DNA of 33,004 nt, taken from the NCBI GenBank assembly GCA_947177425.1, contig CAMWUN010000041.1, forward strand, positions 1 through 33,004. Direction: 5' to 3'. The stretch comes from an uncultured bacterium. Its GTDB lineage: Bacteria; Bacillota; Clostridia; Lachnospirales; Lachnospiraceae. This document shows positions 32,687-33,004 of this stretch, in pieces; position 1 is the stretch's first letter, and each line of letters opens with the position of its first letter. The position numbers and the translations under genes were made by a program. Under the pieces are notes generated by a model. The model searched no databases and was not told the DNA's origin. It was given only the letters and a program-made list of their open reading frames with translations.

Positions 32687-32764
32687 GTCGGCTCATTCCA
32701 TTTCCGGTACACTCCCTGTAGGTTATCCTACACAGGCATTTCCTGTTTCCGTCAGTCGTATACC
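32678..32764 (-). ncRNA. ZTP (pfl) riboswitch of the purO operon
   Basis: The minus-strand leader has the pfl features: outer helix GGTATAC (32764-32758) with GTGTACC, the conserved GACTGACGGAA segment after it, an additional hairpin GTAGGATAACCTAC, and the conserved 3' block GCCGACCGTCTGGGC. The 3' block forms the ligand-binding pseudoknot and competes with the terminator. ZTP/ZMP (AICAR phosphate) signals folate shortage; the downstream genes make and consume AICAR, which matches the regulon. An 'on' switch: bound ligand allows read-through. Sequence match judged by eye from memory of the family consensus. Confidence 0.85.
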
Positions 32765-32772
32765 ATAATATT

Positions 32773-32801
32773 ATCATAATGGAATCCCCTTTTTTATGCA
32801 A
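32773..32801 (-). promoter_or_regulatory. Promoter of the riboswitch-controlled purine operon
   Basis: Minus strand: TTGCAT (32801-32796), 17 bases, TATGAT (32778-32773). Transcription would begin about 32766, only a few bases before the first helix of the riboswitch. Confidence 0.75.
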
Positions 32802-32939
32802 GCATATTTGGTAAAATTTCTTTCACTCTGATTTTTGGTATTTTTGAAAAATCAATCAATTGTACAATAAACAAAACACTTTGATTCATCAAATCACTAT
32901 TTTGTTAACTTTTCAATAATAATTTTACCTTATTTTGTC

Positions 32940-33004
32940 ACTGTTCACTCCAGTAACATGCAAAAATCCATTGAAAATTGCCTTCGGCAATGGGATTTTT
33001 ACAC
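32940..33004 (+). repeat. Dispersed repeat copy 2, cut by window edge
   Basis: Starts ACTGTTCAC (32940-32948) and contains a palindrome (32961-33001): AAAAATCCATTG arm and CAATGGGATTTTT arm enclosing TTGCCTTCGGCAA. The reverse complement of 32960-33004 is nearly identical to 3258-3303. The stretch 32802-32939 is A/T-rich and I see nothing coding in it. Confidence 0.65.

Noticed and set aside
32581-32712. N-terminal extension of the PurO-type protein
   Set aside because: The extension is a translation of the riboswitch and terminator; the GGAGG site and ATG at 32580 give the right family start.

Overview
The window looks like chromosome of a low-GC, Gram-positive, anaerobic gut-type Clostridia member, most likely Lachnospiraceae. 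This is inferred from gene content: VanW-repeat secreted protein, CE2-type esterase, YesM/YesN regulators, LplB/LplC sugar importer without its own ATPase, BlaI/M56 pair, minimal SufC-SufB, and a split purine pathway ending in an archaeal-type IMP cyclohydrolase. I see no tRNA, rRNA, CRISPR, prophage or insertion sequence.

Layout. 1-2180 (+): a secreted VanW-domain protein, then an SGNH/CE2-like carbohydrate esterase whose stop codon lies in the loop of its own terminator. 2260-3161 (-): a four-helix membrane protein and its XRE regulator, with a consensus promoter. 3203-3302: one copy of a dispersed hairpin repeat; a second related copy sits at the right edge (32940-33004). 3316-5938 (+): a BlaI-type repressor and an M56 (BlaR1-like) membrane peptidase with a propeller-like sensor domain, under a consensus promoter overlapped by a dyad operator.

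6091-23034 (-) is the core: a carbohydrate utilization locus reading right to left. A YesM-type histidine kinase and YesN-type regulator are followed by a terminator, then two sugar ABC permeases, a lipoprotein binding protein, an internal stem-loop, a 1671-residue GH3-GH42 fusion enzyme, a GH31 alpha-xylosidase and a second GH3 enzyme. No hydrolase has a signal peptide, so import followed by cytoplasmic trimming is expected. Beta-galactosidase + alpha-xylosidase + beta-glucosidase is the exact activity set needed to take apart galactosylated xyloglucan oligosaccharides; this substrate is my inference. The GH3-GH42 single-chain fusion is the most unusual item of the window.

23053-29325 (-): a heterodimeric ABC exporter with one degenerate ATP site, placed 18 bases upstream of the kinase gene; a SufC plus short SufB/D pair (minimal SUF-like system); and a DegV fatty-acid-binding protein. 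29432-30182 (+): a 19-bp perfect inverted repeat, then a Cu/Zn superoxide dismutase family protein lacking a signal peptide but with all metal ligands. 30324-32801 (-): a purine operon with a consensus-spaced promoter, a ZTP (pfl) riboswitch fused to an intrinsic terminator, PurO-type IMP cyclohydrolase, a stand-alone AICAR transformylase (PurH lacking its cyclohydrolase half), and a small uncharacterised protein.
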